Source: Streptomyces cirratus (GTDB taxonomy: Bacteria; Actinomycetota; Actinomycetes; Streptomycetales; Streptomycetaceae). Taken from it: a DNA stretch of 64,000 bases. The stretch is taken from positions 372,001 to 436,000 of the forward strand of contig NZ_BMVP01000002.1 in assembly GCF_014650775.1 (NCBI RefSeq). The letters are read 5' to 3'. Shown in pieces: positions 17,290-25,763 of the stretch (positions are counted from its first letter, which is position 1; the number at the start of each line of letters is the position of its first letter). Made by a program: the position numbers and the translations under genes. The notes under the pieces are model-generated. The model was not told the DNA's origin. It searched no databases and worked only from the letters and a program-made list of their open reading frames with translations.

Positions 17290-17895
17290 CTACGGGCGCG
17301 TCAGGGTGCCGTCGAGCTCCACACCCTTCGCCGGTCCCTCGGGGATCGTGACCGGCGTGCCGTAGGAGACGGTGGTCTTGGTGGCGTACGTGCCCCCGTC
17401 GGCGTCCGGTCCGCTGAAGACCGTCACCGTGCCCAGGCCGTCGAAGTCGTCGATGACGACATAGACGGGGATCCCGGCCTGGGCGTACCACCGGCGCTTG
17501 CGGATGTGGTCACGCCGGTGGGCCTCCTTGCCGGGGGAGACGATCTCGGCAACCAAGGAGACACGGGTGGCGTCCACGCCGAGGCCCTCCTCGTCGGCGA
17601 TCTCGTCCAGGTCCTCGGGGCCCACGAAGAGGTCGGGGATGCAGACCTTCCGGCCGTGGATGATGTTGATGTCCTGGAAGACCTTGAGCTCACTGCCCGT
17701 CATGTGGGCCTCCAGGAGCCAGCGCAGACGGTTGGTGAGTACGCCGTGGCGGCGACGGCCGGTGGGAGACACCTCGATGGACCCTTCGATGATCTCGGCC
17801 CGGTAGCCCTCCGGAAGGTCCATCGCCTTCCAGGCCTGCCAGAGGACTTCGTCGAGACCTGGGTCGCACGGCGCCTCATGGGCGAGAGCGGACAT
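17290..17895 (-). CDS. Uma2-family PD-(D/E)XK nuclease-fold protein
   Basis: This 201-residue protein has the Uma2 (DUF820) restriction-endonuclease-like fold: LPEGYRAEIIEGSIEVSP near residue 30, then KVCIPDLFVGPEDL with the catalytic aspartate near 89, and SLVAEIVSPGKEAHRRDHIRKRRWYAQAGIPVYVVID (ExVSP..D..K) near 115-148. Family members are abundant in actinobacteria and cyanobacteria, but their target is unknown. AAGGAGGT sits eight bases before ATG 17895, which decides this start over the GTG inside the ribosome-binding site. A 20-bp palindrome lies about 120 bp upstream. Confidence 0.88.
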   Translation of the reverse strand: MSALAHEAPCDPGLDEVLWQAWKAMDLPEGYRAEIIEGSIEVSPTGRRRHGVLTNRLRWLLEAHMTGSELKVFQDINIIHGRKVCIPDLFVGPEDLDEIADEEGLGVDATRVSLVAEIVSPGKEAHRRDHIRKRRWYAQAGIPVYVVIDDFDGLGTVTVFSGPDADGGTYATKTTVSYGTPVTIPEGPAKGVELDGTLTRP

Positions 17896-18012
17896 GGAAA
17901 GCACCTCCTTCGCTCAGTGTGGGTGCGGACGGCGCTCCGGTTCAAGCGACGCCGGTGACGGTACCGCCGTCCGGGGCGCCATCCGTCTGATGAAAGGTTC
18001 TTCCGGCCGCCC

Positions 18013-18032
18013 GTTCACCCCCGGGGGTGAAC
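18013..18032. promoter_or_regulatory. 20-bp perfect palindrome with an extra half-site
   Basis: GTTCACCCCCGGGGGTGAAC is a perfect inverted repeat, immediately followed by a third arm copy (GGGGGTGAAC, 18033-18042). It lies between the Uma2 start and the sdh terminator. It could be an operator for the Uma2 gene or a small hairpin. Confidence 0.5.
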
Positions 18033-18060
18033 GGGGGTGAACGTGGATGCCCCGGAACAC

Positions 18061-18098
18061 GGCTGAGGCCCGCACCCCAAGGGGTACGGGCCTCAGCC
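18061..18098 (-). terminator. Terminator of the sdh operon
   Basis: GGCTGAGGCCCG and CGGGCCTCAGCC form a perfect 12-bp stem, extended by ACCCC/GGGGT around a two-base loop. It lies about 35 bases after the sdhB stop codon. Confidence 0.8.
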
Positions 18099-18132
18099 GA
18101 GACCGCCGGACGGAGTCCGGCGCGTCAAAGGA

Positions 18133-18900
18133 TCAGAAGCGGCGGGTGATGAGGGCCCGCTTGACTTCCTGGATCGCCTTCGTGACCTCGATGCCACGCG
18201 GGCACGCGTCGGTGCAGTTGAACGTGGTGCGGCAGCGCCACACGCCGTCCTTGTCGTTCAGGATCTCCAGCCGCTGCTCGCCGGCCTCGTCACGCGAGTC
18301 GAAGATGAAGCGGTGCGCGTTGACGATCGCCGCCGGGCCGAAGTACTGGCCGTCGTTCCAGAACACCGGGCACGAGGACGTGCACGCGGCGCACAGGATG
18401 CACTTGGTGGTGTCGTCGAAGCGCTCGCGGTCCTCGGCGGACTGCAGGCGCTCGCGCGTCGGCTCGTTGCCCGTCGTCACCAGGAACGGCATCACGTCGC
18501 GGTAGGCCTGGAAGAAGGGCTCCATGTCGACGACGAGGTCCTTCATCACCGTGAGGCCCTTGATGGCCTCGATGGTGATCGGCTTCTCCGGGTTGATGTC
18601 CTTGATCAGCGTCTTGCAGGCGAGCCTGTTCTTGCCGTTGATCCGCATCGCGTCGGAGCCGCAGATGCCGTGCGCGCACGAGCGGCGGAAGGTCAGCGTG
18701 CCGTCGAGGTCCCACTTGATCTTGTGGAGACCGTCGAGCACGCGCTCCTTCGGGTCGATCTCGATCTGGAAGTCCTGCCACTGCGCCTCGTCCGAGATCT
18801 CGGGGTTGAAGCGGCGGATCCGGAACGTGACCGTGATGAAGGGCGAGGCCGCGGCCGCGGCCTCCATCGCGTCCGTCTTGGACAGGGTCGGGGTGGCCAT
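18133..18900 (-). CDS. sdhB: Succinate dehydrogenase iron-sulfur subunit
   Basis: This 255-residue subunit carries electrons from the flavin of SdhA to quinone. It has a plant-ferredoxin-type cluster region (CAHGICGSDAM). It also has the two bacterial-ferredoxin motifs, CILCAACTSSCP and CRTTFNCTDACPRG, for the 4Fe-4S and 3Fe-4S clusters. The sequence GTLTFRRSCAHGICGSD is diagnostic. Its ATG shares one base with the sdhA stop (TGATG), so it is translated by coupling as the last gene of sdhCDAB. A strong terminator follows. Confidence 0.96.
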   Translation of the reverse strand: MATPTLSKTDAMEAAAAASPFITVTFRIRRFNPEISDEAQWQDFQIEIDPKERVLDGLHKIKWDLDGTLTFRRSCAHGICGSDAMRINGKNRLACKTLIKDINPEKPITIEAIKGLTVMKDLVVDMEPFFQAYRDVMPFLVTTGNEPTRERLQSAEDRERFDDTTKCILCAACTSSCPVFWNDGQYFGPAAIVNAHRFIFDSRDEAGEQRLEILNDKDGVWRCRTTFNCTDACPRGIEVTKAIQEVKRALITRRF

Positions 18901-20654
18901 CAGTACTTACGCTCCATCGGCTGGTAGCGGGTGACGACGACGGGCTTGTAGTCCAGCCGGACGGAGTCCTTGCCGTCGTCGCCGACCTCGCGGTACGCCA
19001 TGGTGTGGCGCATGAAGTTGACGTCGTCGCGGTTCGGGTAGTCCTCGCGGTAGTGGCCGCCGCGGGACTCCTTGCGCGCCAGCGCGGACACGGCCATGAC
19101 CTCGGCCAGGTCGAGCAGGTTGCCCAGCTCGATGGCTTCCAGCAGGTCCGTGTTGAAGCGCTTGCCCTTGTCCTGGACGGACACGTTCTTGTAGCGCTCG
19201 CGCAGCTCCGCGATCTTCTCGACCGCGGTCTTGATGGTCTGCTCCGTACGGAACACCATCACGCACGCGTCCATCGTCTCCTGGAGCTCCAGGCGCAGGT
19301 CCGCGACCCGCTCGTTGCCCGTGGAGTCGCGCAGCCGCTCGACCAGGTCGATGACTTGCTGCGCCGGGTTCTCGGGCAGCGCGACGTAGTCGTTCGCGTG
19401 CGCGTACTTGGCCGCGGCGATGCCCGAGCGCTTGCCGAAGACGTTGATGTCCAGCAGCGAGTTGGTGCCCAGACGGTTCGCGCCGTGCACGGAGACACAG
19501 GCGACCTCGCCGGCCGCGTACAGGCCCGGGACGACGGTGGTGTTGTCCGCGAGGACCTCACCCTCGACGTTGGTCGGGATGCCGCCCATGGCGTAGTGCG
19601 CGGTGGGCTGGATCGGGATCGGGTCCGTGTACGGCTCGATGCCGAGGTAGGTGCGCGCGAACTCGGTGATGTCCGGGAGCTTCGCGTCGAGCTGCTCCGG
19701 CGGCAGGTGCGTCAGGTCCAGGTACACGTGGTCACCGGCCGGACCGCAGCCGCGGCCCTCACGGATCTCGGTGTAGATGGAGCGCGAGACGACGTCACGG
19801 GACGCGAGGTCCTTCATGACCGGCGCGTACTTCTCCATGAAGCGCTCGCCGTCCTTGTTGCGGAGGATGCCGCCCTCACCGCGGGCGCCCTCCGTCAGCA
19901 GGATGCCCATGCGCCAGATGCCCGTCGGGTGGAACTGGAAGAACTCCATGTCCTCCAGCGGCAGGCCGCGGCGGTAGCAGGCCGCCTGGCCGTCACCCGT
20001 GAGGGTGTGCGCGTTGGAGGTCACCTTGAAGAACTTGCCGGTGCCGCCGGAGGCGTAGATGACGGACTTCGCCTGGAACACGTGGATCTCGCCGGTTGCG
20101 AGCTCGTACGCGACCACGCCGGCCGACTTCTTGACGCCGTCCTCCTCGACCAGGAGCTGGTCCAGGACGTAGAACTCGTTGAAGAACTCCACGCCCTCCT
20201 TGACGCAGTTCTGGTAGAGCGTCTGGAGGATCATGTGACCGGTGCGGTCCGCGGCGTAGCAGGACCGGCGGACCGGCGCCTCGCCGTGGTTGCGGGAGTG
20301 CCCGCCGAAGCGGCGCTGGTCGATGGTGCCGTCCGGGGTCCGGTTGAACGGCAGGCCCATCTTCTCCAGGTCGAGGACCGCGTCGATGGCCTCCTTCGCC
20401 AGGATCTCGGCGGCGTCCTGGTCGACCAGGTAGTCACCGCCCTTGACCGTGTCGAAGGTGTGCCACTCCCAGTTGTCGTCCTCCACGTTGGCGAGCGCGG
20501 CGGCCATGCCGCCCTGCGCGGCGCCCGTGTGGGAGCGGGTGGGGTAGAGCTTCGTCAGCACGGCGGTGCGGCTGAGCTTCGTCGCCTCGATGGCGGCGCG
20601 CATGCCGGCGCCACCGGCGCCGACGATGACGGTGTCGTACTTGTGGATCTTCAT
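18900..20654 (-). CDS. sdhA: Succinate dehydrogenase flavoprotein subunit
   Basis: This 584-residue subunit oxidises succinate to fumarate at the membrane. The FAD-binding VIVGAGGAGMRAA is at residues 9-21, and the covalently flavinylated histidine is H42 in RSHTGAAQGG. Active-site segments are FQFHPTG, ARGEGGILRN and PTAHYAMGGIPTN. The C-terminus carries SRGGHYREDYPNRDD, as in complex II flavoproteins. Length is standard. It begins 24 bp after sdhD and overlaps sdhB by one base. Confidence 0.97.
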   Translation of the reverse strand: MKIHKYDTVIVGAGGAGMRAAIEATKLSRTAVLTKLYPTRSHTGAAQGGMAAALANVEDDNWEWHTFDTVKGGDYLVDQDAAEILAKEAIDAVLDLEKMGLPFNRTPDGTIDQRRFGGHSRNHGEAPVRRSCYAADRTGHMILQTLYQNCVKEGVEFFNEFYVLDQLLVEEDGVKKSAGVVAYELATGEIHVFQAKSVIYASGGTGKFFKVTSNAHTLTGDGQAACYRRGLPLEDMEFFQFHPTGIWRMGILLTEGARGEGGILRNKDGERFMEKYAPVMKDLASRDVVSRSIYTEIREGRGCGPAGDHVYLDLTHLPPEQLDAKLPDITEFARTYLGIEPYTDPIPIQPTAHYAMGGIPTNVEGEVLADNTTVVPGLYAAGEVACVSVHGANRLGTNSLLDINVFGKRSGIAAAKYAHANDYVALPENPAQQVIDLVERLRDSTGNERVADLRLELQETMDACVMVFRTEQTIKTAVEKIAELRERYKNVSVQDKGKRFNTDLLEAIELGNLLDLAEVMAVSALARKESRGGHYREDYPNRDDVNFMRHTMAYREVGDDGKDSVRLDYKPVVVTRYQPMERKY

Positions 20655-20678
20655 GAGTCGATTCGCCTCAGCCCGTGC

Positions 20679-21161
20679 CTAGCGGATGTTCGGGTCGAAG
20701 GTGAAGATCACCAGCGTGCCCAGAAGGATGGTGAACACCGTGGCGGTGTAGAGCAGGCCCTTCAGCCACAGCCGCGTGCCCGGGCGTTCCGCGTAGTCGT
20801 TGATGACCGTACGCAGACCGTTGGAGCCGTGCAGCATGGCCAGCCACAGCATCAGCAGGTCCCAGACCTGCCAGAACGGGGACGCCCAGCGGCCCGCCAC
20901 GAAGGCGAAGCCGATCTTGGTGACGCCGCCGTCCAGCACCAGCTGGATGAGCAGGTGGCCGATGACCAGCACCACCAGGACGATGCCCGACAGGCGCATG
21001 AAGAGCCACGCGGCCATCTCGAAGTTGCCGCGGGTCGAGCGCGGCGTCTTGCCGGTGCGCTTGCGCGGGGCCTCGATGTACGGCGCCGGGTTCTCGACGT
21101 CGTAGAGGGAGACGCCCTCTACGGCGCCGATGGCCTGGGCGGAAGAAGTGTCAGAAGACAT
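20679..21161 (-). CDS. sdhD: Succinate dehydrogenase hydrophobic membrane anchor subunit
   Basis: This 160-residue subunit has a hydrophilic N-terminus and three transmembrane helices (LFMRLSGIVLVVLVIGHLLIQL, VWDLLMLWLAMLHGSNGLRTV, LLYTATVFTILLGTLVIFTF). It binds haem and quinone together with SdhC. HGSNGLRTVINDY is the family signature. ATG 21161 is preferred because GGGAAG lies nine bases upstream. A GTG at 21170 overlapping the sdhC stop is the alternative and would add three residues. Confidence 0.93.
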   Translation of the reverse strand: MSSDTSSAQAIGAVEGVSLYDVENPAPYIEAPRKRTGKTPRSTRGNFEMAAWLFMRLSGIVLVVLVIGHLLIQLVLDGGVTKIGFAFVAGRWASPFWQVWDLLMLWLAMLHGSNGLRTVINDYAERPGTRLWLKGLLYTATVFTILLGTLVIFTFDPNIR

Positions 21162-21166
21162 GCGTG

Positions 21167-21547
21167 TCACTTCCCGAACAGTTCAAGGTAGGCGTGGTGC
21201 AGGACCGGGTAAACGGCCCCGCCCATCAGCACGATCCAGATGCCGCCGACCCACCAGAACATCGTCTTCTGGTAACGGGGGCCCTTGGACCAGAAGTCCA
21301 CGGCGATCACACGCAGACCGTTGAGCGCGTGGAAGAGGATTGCGGCCACGAGGCCGTACTCCAGCAGCGCGACGATCGGAGTCTTGTAGGTAGCCACGAC
21401 ATCGTCGTACGCCTCGGGGGAGACGCGGACGAGAGCGGTGTCGAGGACGTGTACGAACAGGAAGAAGAAGATGAGGACGCCGGTGACTCGATGAGCCACC
21501 CAGGACCACATTCCTTCCCGGCCGCGGTACAACGTTCCAGCCGGCAC
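21167..21547 (-). CDS. sdhC: Succinate dehydrogenase cytochrome b556 subunit
   Basis: This 126-residue subunit has three transmembrane helices and the conserved WSWVAHRVTGVLIFFFLFVHVLD motif (residues about 14-36), whose histidines serve haem and quinone binding. LFHALNGLRVIAVDF is also characteristic. The start is GTG 21547 with GGAGG about six bases upstream. It is the first gene of sdhCDAB. The 150 bp upstream separate it from the OHCU decarboxylase gene and should hold the operon promoter. Confidence 0.94.
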   Translation of the reverse strand: MPAGTLYRGREGMWSWVAHRVTGVLIFFFLFVHVLDTALVRVSPEAYDDVVATYKTPIVALLEYGLVAAILFHALNGLRVIAVDFWSKGPRYQKTMFWWVGGIWIVLMGGAVYPVLHHAYLELFGK

Positions 21548-21699
21548 GGAAAACCCTCCGGAAGCGGGGCGGGGGCCAGCCGGCTTCTTTGTCGGTCGGG
21601 CCCGGCCGGGTACGGTCCACCGGCCCCGGACATCGTAGCGACGCTTTGTCGGTTCCCTTGCGCCGGGTCCATCGGTGTGATCAAACAGGCACGGACGGG

Positions 21700-22314
21700 C
21701 TATCCCACAGGGGCAAATAGCCCGAAATCGTCCGCCGACAGGCCCTCGGGCGGGACCGGCCGGCTCATCAGGGCGGGCAACCGGTCCAGCAGCCGCACCA
21801 GCCGGGCCTGCGCGAGACGCCGCAGCTCGTCCGCGGAGATCGCGCGCTCCTCGTCCGTCTCGTGGGCCATCCGCCGCCGGATCGCCGCCAGCAGCACGTC
21901 CGCCCGCTCCTCCGGCGGATGTCCGTCCAGACAGATCACGAAGGCGTGGCCGAAGGTCCGCTCGTACTCCGCCCGCGCCGCGTCCAGTGCGAGGAGCGCG
22001 GCGTACGGGGCGCCGTGCGCCAGTTCCGCCGAGCACTCGCGCGCCAACGCACCCGTCAGGTCGCTCTGGGAGAGGTCGTACGAGGCCTCGTCGGCCGCGG
22101 CCAGCAGCGCGGCGCGGTCCGGGTAGGGGCGGTGGGTGGCCAGCCGGTGCGCCCAGCGCCCGCTGCCGCAGCAGTGCAGCAGGGCGGCCTGGGCCGTGTC
22201 GTGCGCCAGGGAGTTGAACCGCGCGAGACCCGAGCCGTGGTCGCCGCCGGGTACCGCAACGCCGGAGCTTCCCCGAGACTTCTCCCCCGGGCTCCCTCCG
22301 GGAGGGGCCCCCAA
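21700..22314 (-). CDS. 2-oxo-4-hydroxy-4-carboxy-5-ureidoimidazoline (OHCU) decarboxylase
   Basis: The family core runs from LARFNSLAHDTAQAALLHCCGSG through HRPYPDRAALLAAADEASYDLSQSDL, LDAARAEYERTFGHAFVICLDGHPPEE and a helical C-terminus. OHCU decarboxylase converts the urate oxidation product to S-allantoin in purine breakdown. The start is unclear. No ATG or GTG lies between the core and a distant ATG at 22479. TTG 22314, with GGGAG seven bases upstream, is proposed here and gives 204 residues with a long Gly/Ser-rich N-terminus. A 12-base direct repeat (22251-22262, 22386-22397) brackets this odd 5' region. No other urate genes are adjacent. Confidence 0.8.
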   Translation of the reverse strand: MGAPPGGSPGEKSRGSSGVAVPGGDHGSGLARFNSLAHDTAQAALLHCCGSGRWAHRLATHRPYPDRAALLAAADEASYDLSQSDLTGALARECSAELAHGAPYAALLALDAARAEYERTFGHAFVICLDGHPPEERADVLLAAIRRRMAHETDEERAISADELRRLAQARLVRLLDRLPALMSRPVPPEGLSADDFGLFAPVG

Positions 22315-22706
22315 GGAGGTGCTCCCTTTGGCCTGTGCCGGAAAGTGGCTGGACAGCGGGGGGCTCCTCGGGGCGCGGCGCGGGTGTACCGCAACGCTAG
22401 CGATGCGGGGCAGCGTGTGGCGTACCGATTCGCGGATTTCACCCGGAAGTGAGCCGAAAGGATGACGCCGGGCATGCATGACCAGGAGGAAGAGGGGAAG
22501 ACGACCGAGGCCGCCACCCCCCACAGGAGAGGCCCCGGTCGCCGTCCGACACGGGCTCGTGCGACAAGCCCGTACTCATGTCAGCGCCCTGGATGCGTTT
22601 TCTGTCACACCCCGCTCCGCGCAGGGATGGTTGCTGGTTGTACAACGCGTGGACGAGACGTGCTCGAAAGCCGTAACGTGCGGATTTGCGCCACACGTAC
22701 AGGACA

Positions 22707-23492
22707 GTGAACGGGTTGGGGACTTTGCTGGGGGACGACGCGGAGCTGACCGCCGCGGTGCTCGCGGCACAAGACGGCGACGAGAACGCGTTCCGTACTG
22801 TGTACCGCGCCGTGCACCCGCGCCTGCTCGGATACGTACGCACGCTCGTCGGGGACGGCGACGCGGAGGACGTCACCTCCGAGGCCTGGCTGCAGATCGC
22901 CCGCGACCTCGACTCCTTCACCGGCGACGCCGACCGGTTCCGCGGCTGGGCCGCCCGGATCGCCCGCAACCGGGCACTCGACCACATCCGCATGCGCGGC
23001 CGCCGCCCCGCGATCGGCGGGGACGACAGCGAACTCACCGGCCACGCCGCCGACAGCGACACCGCGGTCGCGGCGATGGAGTCCCTGTCCACCAGCTCGA
23101 CCATGGCGCTGATAGCCCAGCTCCCGCAGGACCAGGCCGAGGCCGTCGTCCTGCGCGTCGTCGTCGGCCTGGACGCGAAGAGCGCCGCCGAGACGCTCGG
23201 CAAGCGCCCCGGGGCCGTCCGCACCGCAGCGCACCGGGGGCTCAAGAAACTGGCGGAACTGCTGGGCACGGAGCTCGCCGCCACCGCCGACGGGAACGGC
23301 GGCGGGGCCGGCCGGGGTGCGGCGGACACCGAGGAGGCCCTGCCCGTCGGTCATAATGCCGGGAGCCCGCCACGGGGCGGCGCGGGCGTGCGCGATCTCG
23401 ACGCCGTACCGGCGCAGCGCGGCCGGGGCGCGGGCCTCGTGGAACAAACCGGTGTGACGCATTCACGTTGGCGGACGCAGAAGGACATGTGA
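22707..23492 (+). CDS. ECF-type RNA polymerase sigma factor
   Basis: This 261-residue extracytoplasmic-function sigma factor has region 2 with AFRTVYRAVHPRLLGYVRTLVGDGDAEDVTSEAWLQIARDLDSF (about residues 30-73) and FRGWAARIARNRALDHIR. Region 4 is MALIAQLPQDQAEAVVLRVVVGLDAKSAAETLGKRPGAVRTAAHRGLKKL (about 135-185). A C-terminal tail of some 70 residues, rich in Gly/Ala/Arg, is unusual. The start is GTG 22707 and other starts are possible. Its stop shares a base with the next start (TGATG), so it is coupled to the membrane protein downstream, which may control it. Confidence 0.9.
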   Translation: MNGLGTLLGDDAELTAAVLAAQDGDENAFRTVYRAVHPRLLGYVRTLVGDGDAEDVTSEAWLQIARDLDSFTGDADRFRGWAARIARNRALDHIRMRGRRPAIGGDDSELTGHAADSDTAVAAMESLSTSSTMALIAQLPQDQAEAVVLRVVVGLDAKSAAETLGKRPGAVRTAAHRGLKKLAELLGTELAATADGNGGGAGRGAADTEEALPVGHNAGSPPRGGAGVRDLDAVPAQRGRGAGLVEQTGVTHSRWRTQKDM

Positions 23493-24517
23493 TGGCCGAC
23501 GAGCGCAACAGGTGGCTGGACAGAGCCGCGGCGGAGCGACTGCTGCGCGGCGAACGGCCGGTCGGGCCGGACGCCGACCAGCAGGCCGGGGCCGACGCCG
23601 CACGGCTGCGCGCTGCCCTCGCGGCGCTGGCCCCGTCGCCCGCCCGGCAGGAGCTGCCCGGCGAGGCCGCCGCGCTGGCCGCCTTCCGCACGGCCCGCGC
23701 CACCCCGGTGCGGCCCGCGGAGCCGGACGTGCGGGCGGCCGACGCCCGCGAACCCCTGGTCGACCTCTCGCCCGCGCCGCTGGTGCGGATACCCGCGCAG
23801 CGGCGGCGGTCCGCCCCGGTGCGCCTCGGCCTCGCGGCCGCTTTGGCGAGCGTCGCGGTCGGCGGCCTGGCGGCGGCGGCCAGCGGCCTGCTGGACGGGT
23901 CCACGCACGATTCCGCCGCTCCGGGCCCGGCCGTCTCGGTCAGCGCCGACGCGGATCCGACACCGTCCGGCGACGTCTCGGACCCCACGCTCGGCCCGCA
24001 GCCGCAGCCGACCCCGCTACGGGACCAGGGCGGCGTCTCGCCCTCCCCGGGCGCCTCGCGGTTCCCCGGCACGGACGGGCGCAAGGACCCCGGCGTCCCC
24101 GCGTCCACCCCGGGGCCGGCGGGCACCGGCACCTCGGGCACGGGCACGGACGGCTCCGGCAGCCAGAACGACTTCACCGGCGGCACGTCCGGGGCCCCCG
24201 ACGGGGGCTCCGCCGACGGCGGTGACAAGGACAAGGACAAGAAGGACCGGGAGCTGCGGCTCCAGGGGAAGGACCTGTGCGGCGACTACCGCGCGGGCCG
24301 GCTCACCGGCGACCGCCGGGAGAGGCTGATCAAGCTCGCCAAGACGGTGGCGCAGATCCCGCACTTCTGCGCGGACATCCTCGACGGGCCCGGCGGCACC
24401 ACCAAGAGCGGCTCGTCCGGCCCCGGCGCGGCCACCCCCGGCGGTGACAAGGGAGGCGTCCTCCCGGCCCCGACGCTGCTCCCGGGCGGGGCACTGCGCT
24501 TCCGCACGCCGGCCTGA
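23492..24517 (+). CDS. Single-pass membrane protein coupled to the ECF sigma factor
   Basis: This 341-residue protein has an Ala/Arg-rich cytoplasmic N-terminus (ADERNRWLDRAAAERLLRGERPV), one membrane helix (GLAAALASVAVGGLAAAASGLL, about residues 118-140) and a long extracellular Pro/Ser/Thr/Gly-rich region. A Lys/Asp cluster and a short domain with paired cysteines follow (GKDLCGDYRAG, IPHFCADIL). The position and topology suggest an anti-sigma factor or sensor. However, no zinc-binding HxxxCxxC anti-sigma motif is visible, so this is inference. A strong stem-loop follows. Confidence 0.8.
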   Translation: MADERNRWLDRAAAERLLRGERPVGPDADQQAGADAARLRAALAALAPSPARQELPGEAAALAAFRTARATPVRPAEPDVRAADAREPLVDLSPAPLVRIPAQRRRSAPVRLGLAAALASVAVGGLAAAASGLLDGSTHDSAAPGPAVSVSADADPTPSGDVSDPTLGPQPQPTPLRDQGGVSPSPGASRFPGTDGRKDPGVPASTPGPAGTGTSGTGTDGSGSQNDFTGGTSGAPDGGSADGGDKDKDKKDRELRLQGKDLCGDYRAGRLTGDRRERLIKLAKTVAQIPHFCADILDGPGGTTKSGSSGPGAATPGGDKGGVLPAPTLLPGGALRFRTPA

Positions 24518-24639
24518 CGGACACCGTCACACGCGGCTGTAACACTTTCCGACCCGGCGGCGCAGTACATAACGAGCCGACTGGTCATCGGCCGCGCATG
24601 AGCCGGGGTTCCCCCCGTACCCCTGGGCTCTGCGCAACC

Positions 24640-24678
24640 GGCGCGGGCGGGGCACGTTCCCCCGGCCCCGCCCGCGCC
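24640..24678. terminator. Stem-loop terminator between convergent genes
   Basis: GGCGCGGGCGGGGC (24640-24653) pairs perfectly over 14 bp with GCCCCGCCCGCGCC (24665-24678). It lies between the sigma-factor partner gene and the convergent L,D-transpeptidase gene and could serve both. Confidence 0.75.
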
Positions 24679-24725
24679 CCCTACCTCGACCCCGGCCCGA
24701 TCCGCCGGTCAGCGCGGCAACGGCC

Positions 24726-25604
24726 TCACCAGTAGACGACGACCTTGTCGCCGACCTGGACCTGGTCGAACAGGGACGACAGCTTCCCCTTGTCCCGGAC
24801 GTTCACGCAGCCGTGCGAGGCCCCGGCGTAACCGCGGGCGGCGAAGTCCGACGAGTAGTGCACCGCCTGGCCCTCGCTGAAGAACATCGAGTACGGCATC
24901 GGCGTGTGGTAGATCGTCGAGACCCAGTCCTTGGCCTTCCACTCCACCTTGAACTCGCCCTCGCGCGTCGGCGTGTTCTCGGACCCGAAGCGCACGTCCA
25001 TCGTGGAGACGATCTTGCCGTCGATCATCCAGGCGAGGGTGCGGCTCTCCTTGCTGATGCACATGACCCGGCCGTGCATGCAGCGCGGGTCCGGCGCGTC
25101 CACCTCGTTGGTGGTCGGCGGGCGCAGCTCGTCCTCGGTCGGCTTCTTGCTGGCGCCCTCGATCTTCTTCCAGGTCGTCTCGTCCACCGAACCCGTCGCA
25201 GGCAGCCCGTGCCCGGACTGGAAGGTGCGGACGGCCGCGGTCGTCTTCGAACCGTAGAAGCCGGTCGGCGCCACCGACATCAGCTTCAGCTGGCGCAGGC
25301 GCGCCTGGAGTTCGCGGATCTGGTCGCTCTCGTCGCCGTTGGCCATGATCGCCTTGACGGCGGGCGACTGCGGGGCCGACGCGGAAGGGGAACCCGACGC
25401 GGAAGACGACCCCGACGGCGACGGCGAGGCGGCCTTGCCGTCGTCGGTGGCGGACTGCGAGGAGGAAGGAACCGCCGCGGACGCGGACGCGGCCGAGGAC
25501 GGTGAGCCCGCGGCCCCCGACTTCTGCGGCCCGCAGGCGGTCGCGGCGAGCGCGACGGCGGTGGCGATTCCCAGCGTGCGCACTATTGCTCTCTGGCGGT
25601 TCAT
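24726..25604 (-). CDS. L,D-transpeptidase lipoprotein with peptidoglycan-binding domain
   Basis: This 292-residue protein has a lipoprotein signal (IATAVALAATAC, lipobox cysteine about residue 24) and a Ser/Ala-rich linker. A peptidoglycan-binding domain follows (IRELQARLRQLKLMS...TTAAVRTFQSGHGLPATG, about 95-140), then a C-terminal YkuD catalytic domain. The active site is SHGCVNVRD near residue 268, with the catalytic cysteine and histidine. It would form 3-3 crosslinks in peptidoglycan outside the membrane. The start is ATG 25604 with GGGGGAC upstream. A second L,D-transpeptidase lies at 45037-45753. Confidence 0.93.
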   Translation of the reverse strand: MNRQRAIVRTLGIATAVALAATACGPQKSGAAGSPSSAASASAAVPSSSQSATDDGKAASPSPSGSSSASGSPSASAPQSPAVKAIMANGDESDQIRELQARLRQLKLMSVAPTGFYGSKTTAAVRTFQSGHGLPATGSVDETTWKKIEGASKKPTEDELRPPTTNEVDAPDPRCMHGRVMCISKESRTLAWMIDGKIVSTMDVRFGSENTPTREGEFKVEWKAKDWVSTIYHTPMPYSMFFSEGQAVHYSSDFAARGYAGASHGCVNVRDKGKLSSLFDQVQVGDKVVVYW

Positions 25605-25763
25605 GGTGTCCCCCGTTTGTTCTCCGTTGTGTAAGTAGGTGATGCCTGACGGGCGTGGACAGTTGCGGAGTGGTCCGCGATGTTGCGCCATTGTGACCAG
25701 CGGCCGTCGCGGCGGGGTCCGGGCGGTGACCCCGGGCCGGCCGGCACCACTAAGGAGTGGGTC

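Noticed and set aside
19005..21191. 728-codon plus-strand frame opposite sdhA
   Set aside because: It is antisense to the conserved sdhA-sdhD genes, rich in Asp/Val/Arg, and shows no domain.
22480..22706. Plus-strand small frame upstream of the ECF sigma factor
   Set aside because: It has no ribosome-binding site and no coherent protein sequence. It is probably the divergent promoter region.
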